Below, in pieces: positions 62,942-64,000 of a DNA stretch of 64,000 bases. This DNA is from an uncultured Clostridia bacterium. Lineage in GTDB: Bacteria > Bacillota > Clostridia > Christensenellales > Borkfalkiaceae. The notes under the pieces were generated by a model. It was not told the origin of the DNA and made no database searches. It was given only the letters and a program-made list of their open reading frames with translations. The stretch lies in NCBI GenBank assembly GCA_944330115.1, contig CALVIN010000001.1:248001-312000 (forward strand). The letters are read 5' to 3'. The first letter of the stretch is position 1; each line of letters opens with the position of its first letter. Both the position numbers and the translations under genes were made by a program.

Positions 62942-64000
62942 TTACATCGCGCCCTTATAGTCGGCGATAAACTTCTTTAAACACTTGCAGGGCTTGCCCG
63001 CGGCGTCGTAGCCGGTGTCGCCGCATATCTTGCAGCTGTAGTGGGGGGTAAAGTCGGCCTTGTCTATGCCGAGCTCTTTCAGCCTCTCGTCTGCGGCGCG
63101 GTTTGCCGCCGCTATCCTTTCGGCAATTTCGCTCTCCGAGCCGTCGGCGCGGCTCTCGGCGAAAGCAAGTTTTATGTTCAGCGAATTTATCTCTTTATGC
63201 AGGGCGCTGTAAGTATCGTCGGCAAGCGCCCGCTCCAGCGTCTTTTCGGCCGCCGCTTCGGCGCGTTGCCTGAGCTCTGCATAGTGACGCTCTATCACGC
63301 CGCGGTCTATGCTCTTTTCTTCGGTCTTGGGTGTGTGCGCGGCGCCCTCTATCTTGTCGGGGGTAAATATGCCCGACGCCTTCCAGGAGGAGAGCACGCC
63401 GTTCATATAGGCAAGGGGGTTGTTCTTTCCCTCCGAAAGTTCCGCCGCGCGCATTATCATGTCGTCGGAAAATTCCCATTGTCTCCAGCGCGCCAAAAAC
63501 TCCCTGTCGAGCGATATCACCTTGCGCGTGAGCCCGCAGGCCGATAGCATCTTCTTTAAGAATTCGTCCTCGGCGTTGGTCATCTCTATGTATGAACCTA
63601 CGGCCTTTTCGTCTATTATGCCCTGGCCGTACAGCTCGTTTTTGATAAAGGCGTCCATGTCTTCAAAGGATCTCTTGCCGTGCAAAAAGCAGTAATTTGC
63701 CAGCTTTTTGAGTGTGCCGAGCTCATAGCCTCTGTCGCACCATACGCTCACATAGTTCTCCATATATGGCGCGGCGTTCTGCATATATACGCCGAGCGAG
63801 CGCGCGATGTCGAGCGTGGCGGCGTGCACCGAGTTCTTTGTTTTGCAGTAGAATTCTATCTCTTTTACGTCGAACTTCTTGTTGCGGTAGAGTTCGCCGA
63901 GCGCGTCGTCGAGCCTTTCCACCGTCTTTGTTTTAAAGTAGCGGGCAGCCGCGATTATGCCGTCGTCGCTGAAGCCGAGTTCCTCGCTCCATTTTTTATA
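62942..64000 (-). CDS. DnaD-domain replication protein with C-terminal zinc cluster (partial)
   Basis: The frame stays open to the right window edge, so the N-terminus is missing; about 352 residues are visible. Two helical repeats match the DnaB_2/DnaD C-terminal domain (ARSLGVYMQNAAPYMENYVS, RGYELGTLKKLANYCFLHGK; and EFSDDMIMRAAELSEGKNNP, LAYMNGVLSSWKASGIFT). After a charged coiled-coil-like stretch (about 63300-63080) comes CKICGDTGYDAAGKPCKCLK, a four-cysteine cluster like the zinc site at the N-terminus of DnaI/DnaC loaders. DnaD proteins remodel DNA and help load the replicative helicase; a dnaC-like gene may be next but is not in the visible orientation. Confidence 0.8.
   Translation of the reverse strand, partial: YKKWSEELGFSDDGIIAAARYFKTKTVERLDDALGELYRNKKFDVKEIEFYCKTKNSVHAATLDIARSLGVYMQNAAPYMENYVSVWCDRGYELGTLKKLANYCFLHGKRSFEDMDAFIKNELYGQGIIDEKAVGSYIEMTNAEDEFLKKMLSACGLTRKVISLDREFLARWRQWEFSDDMIMRAAELSEGKNNPLAYMNGVLSSWKASGIFTPDKIEGAAHTPKTEEKSIDRGVIERHYAELRQRAEAAAEKTLERALADDTYSALHKEINSLNIKLAFAESRADGSESEIAERIAAANRAADERLKELGIDKADFTPHYSCKICGDTGYDAAGKPCKCLKKFIADYKGAM

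Overview
The window looks like chromosomal DNA of an anaerobic, low-GC-type Gram-positive (Clostridia/Bacillota) bacterium with an unusually balanced base composition (roughly half G+C by eye). Evidence: a Phe T-box leader in front of pheST, cdaA, prsA-like foldase behind mfd, uvrBA in tandem, ylbM/tmcAL, a class I two-subunit fumarase, pta-ackA, a large-type SRP RNA and a YunB-like sporulation protein. An uncultured gut lineage such as Christensenellales is my guess, but the sequence alone does not prove it. Central metabolism points to fermentation to acetate (pyk, pta, ackA).

Layout. 0-9.1 kb: end of a large unidentified protein, comEC, holA, cdaA with a tiny membrane peptide where cdaR should be, a DUF1015 gene, aspartate kinase, a NimA-like flavoprotein and a glycosyltransferase. 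9.2-12.7 kb: an AT-richer accessory patch with an ECF-type sigma factor, a membrane anti-sigma-like protein split over two frames at an A AAA AAC heptamer, a decayed RHS C-terminus and two small membrane proteins (candidate immunity). 12.8-14.5 kb: a tRNA-rich repeat zone containing tRNA-Pro(CGG), tRNA-Gly(CCC), an unusual tRNA-Pro(AGG) and at least five truncated or inverted tRNA 3'-end copies embedded in duplicated 184-bp units. 14.6-25 kb: HU, shikimate kinase, flavin reductase-like protein, YunB-like protein, pheST with T-box, fumarase, CPBP protease, rlmH, M14 peptidase and tadA. 25-36 kb: prs, pth, mfd, foldase lipoprotein, uppP and an ABC exporter. 36-48 kb: SRP RNA, Mrp ATPase, the paired TIGR03915/radical-SAM putative DNA-repair genes, a two-component system, uvrB and uvrA. 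48-64 kb: HTH membrane protein, ferritin-like protein, two FAD oxidoreductases, pyk, rnpB, tmcAL, pta-ackA, DUF177-rpmF, htpG, an HtrA-type protease, tRNA-Thr and a DnaD-domain gene running off the right edge.

The most interesting signals are outside ordinary genes: (i) a 28-30 bp intergenic repeat centred on AGTACT, nine copies, all downstream of genes, whose 5-bp core occurs in both orientations; (ii) the tRNA-tail repeat array; (iii) the slippery heptamer in the anti-sigma gene; (iv) LexA-like operators placed identically at the promoters of uvrB and of the uncharacterised radical-SAM/TIGR03915 pair; (v) several strong promoters lying so close to start codons that the mRNAs would be leaderless.
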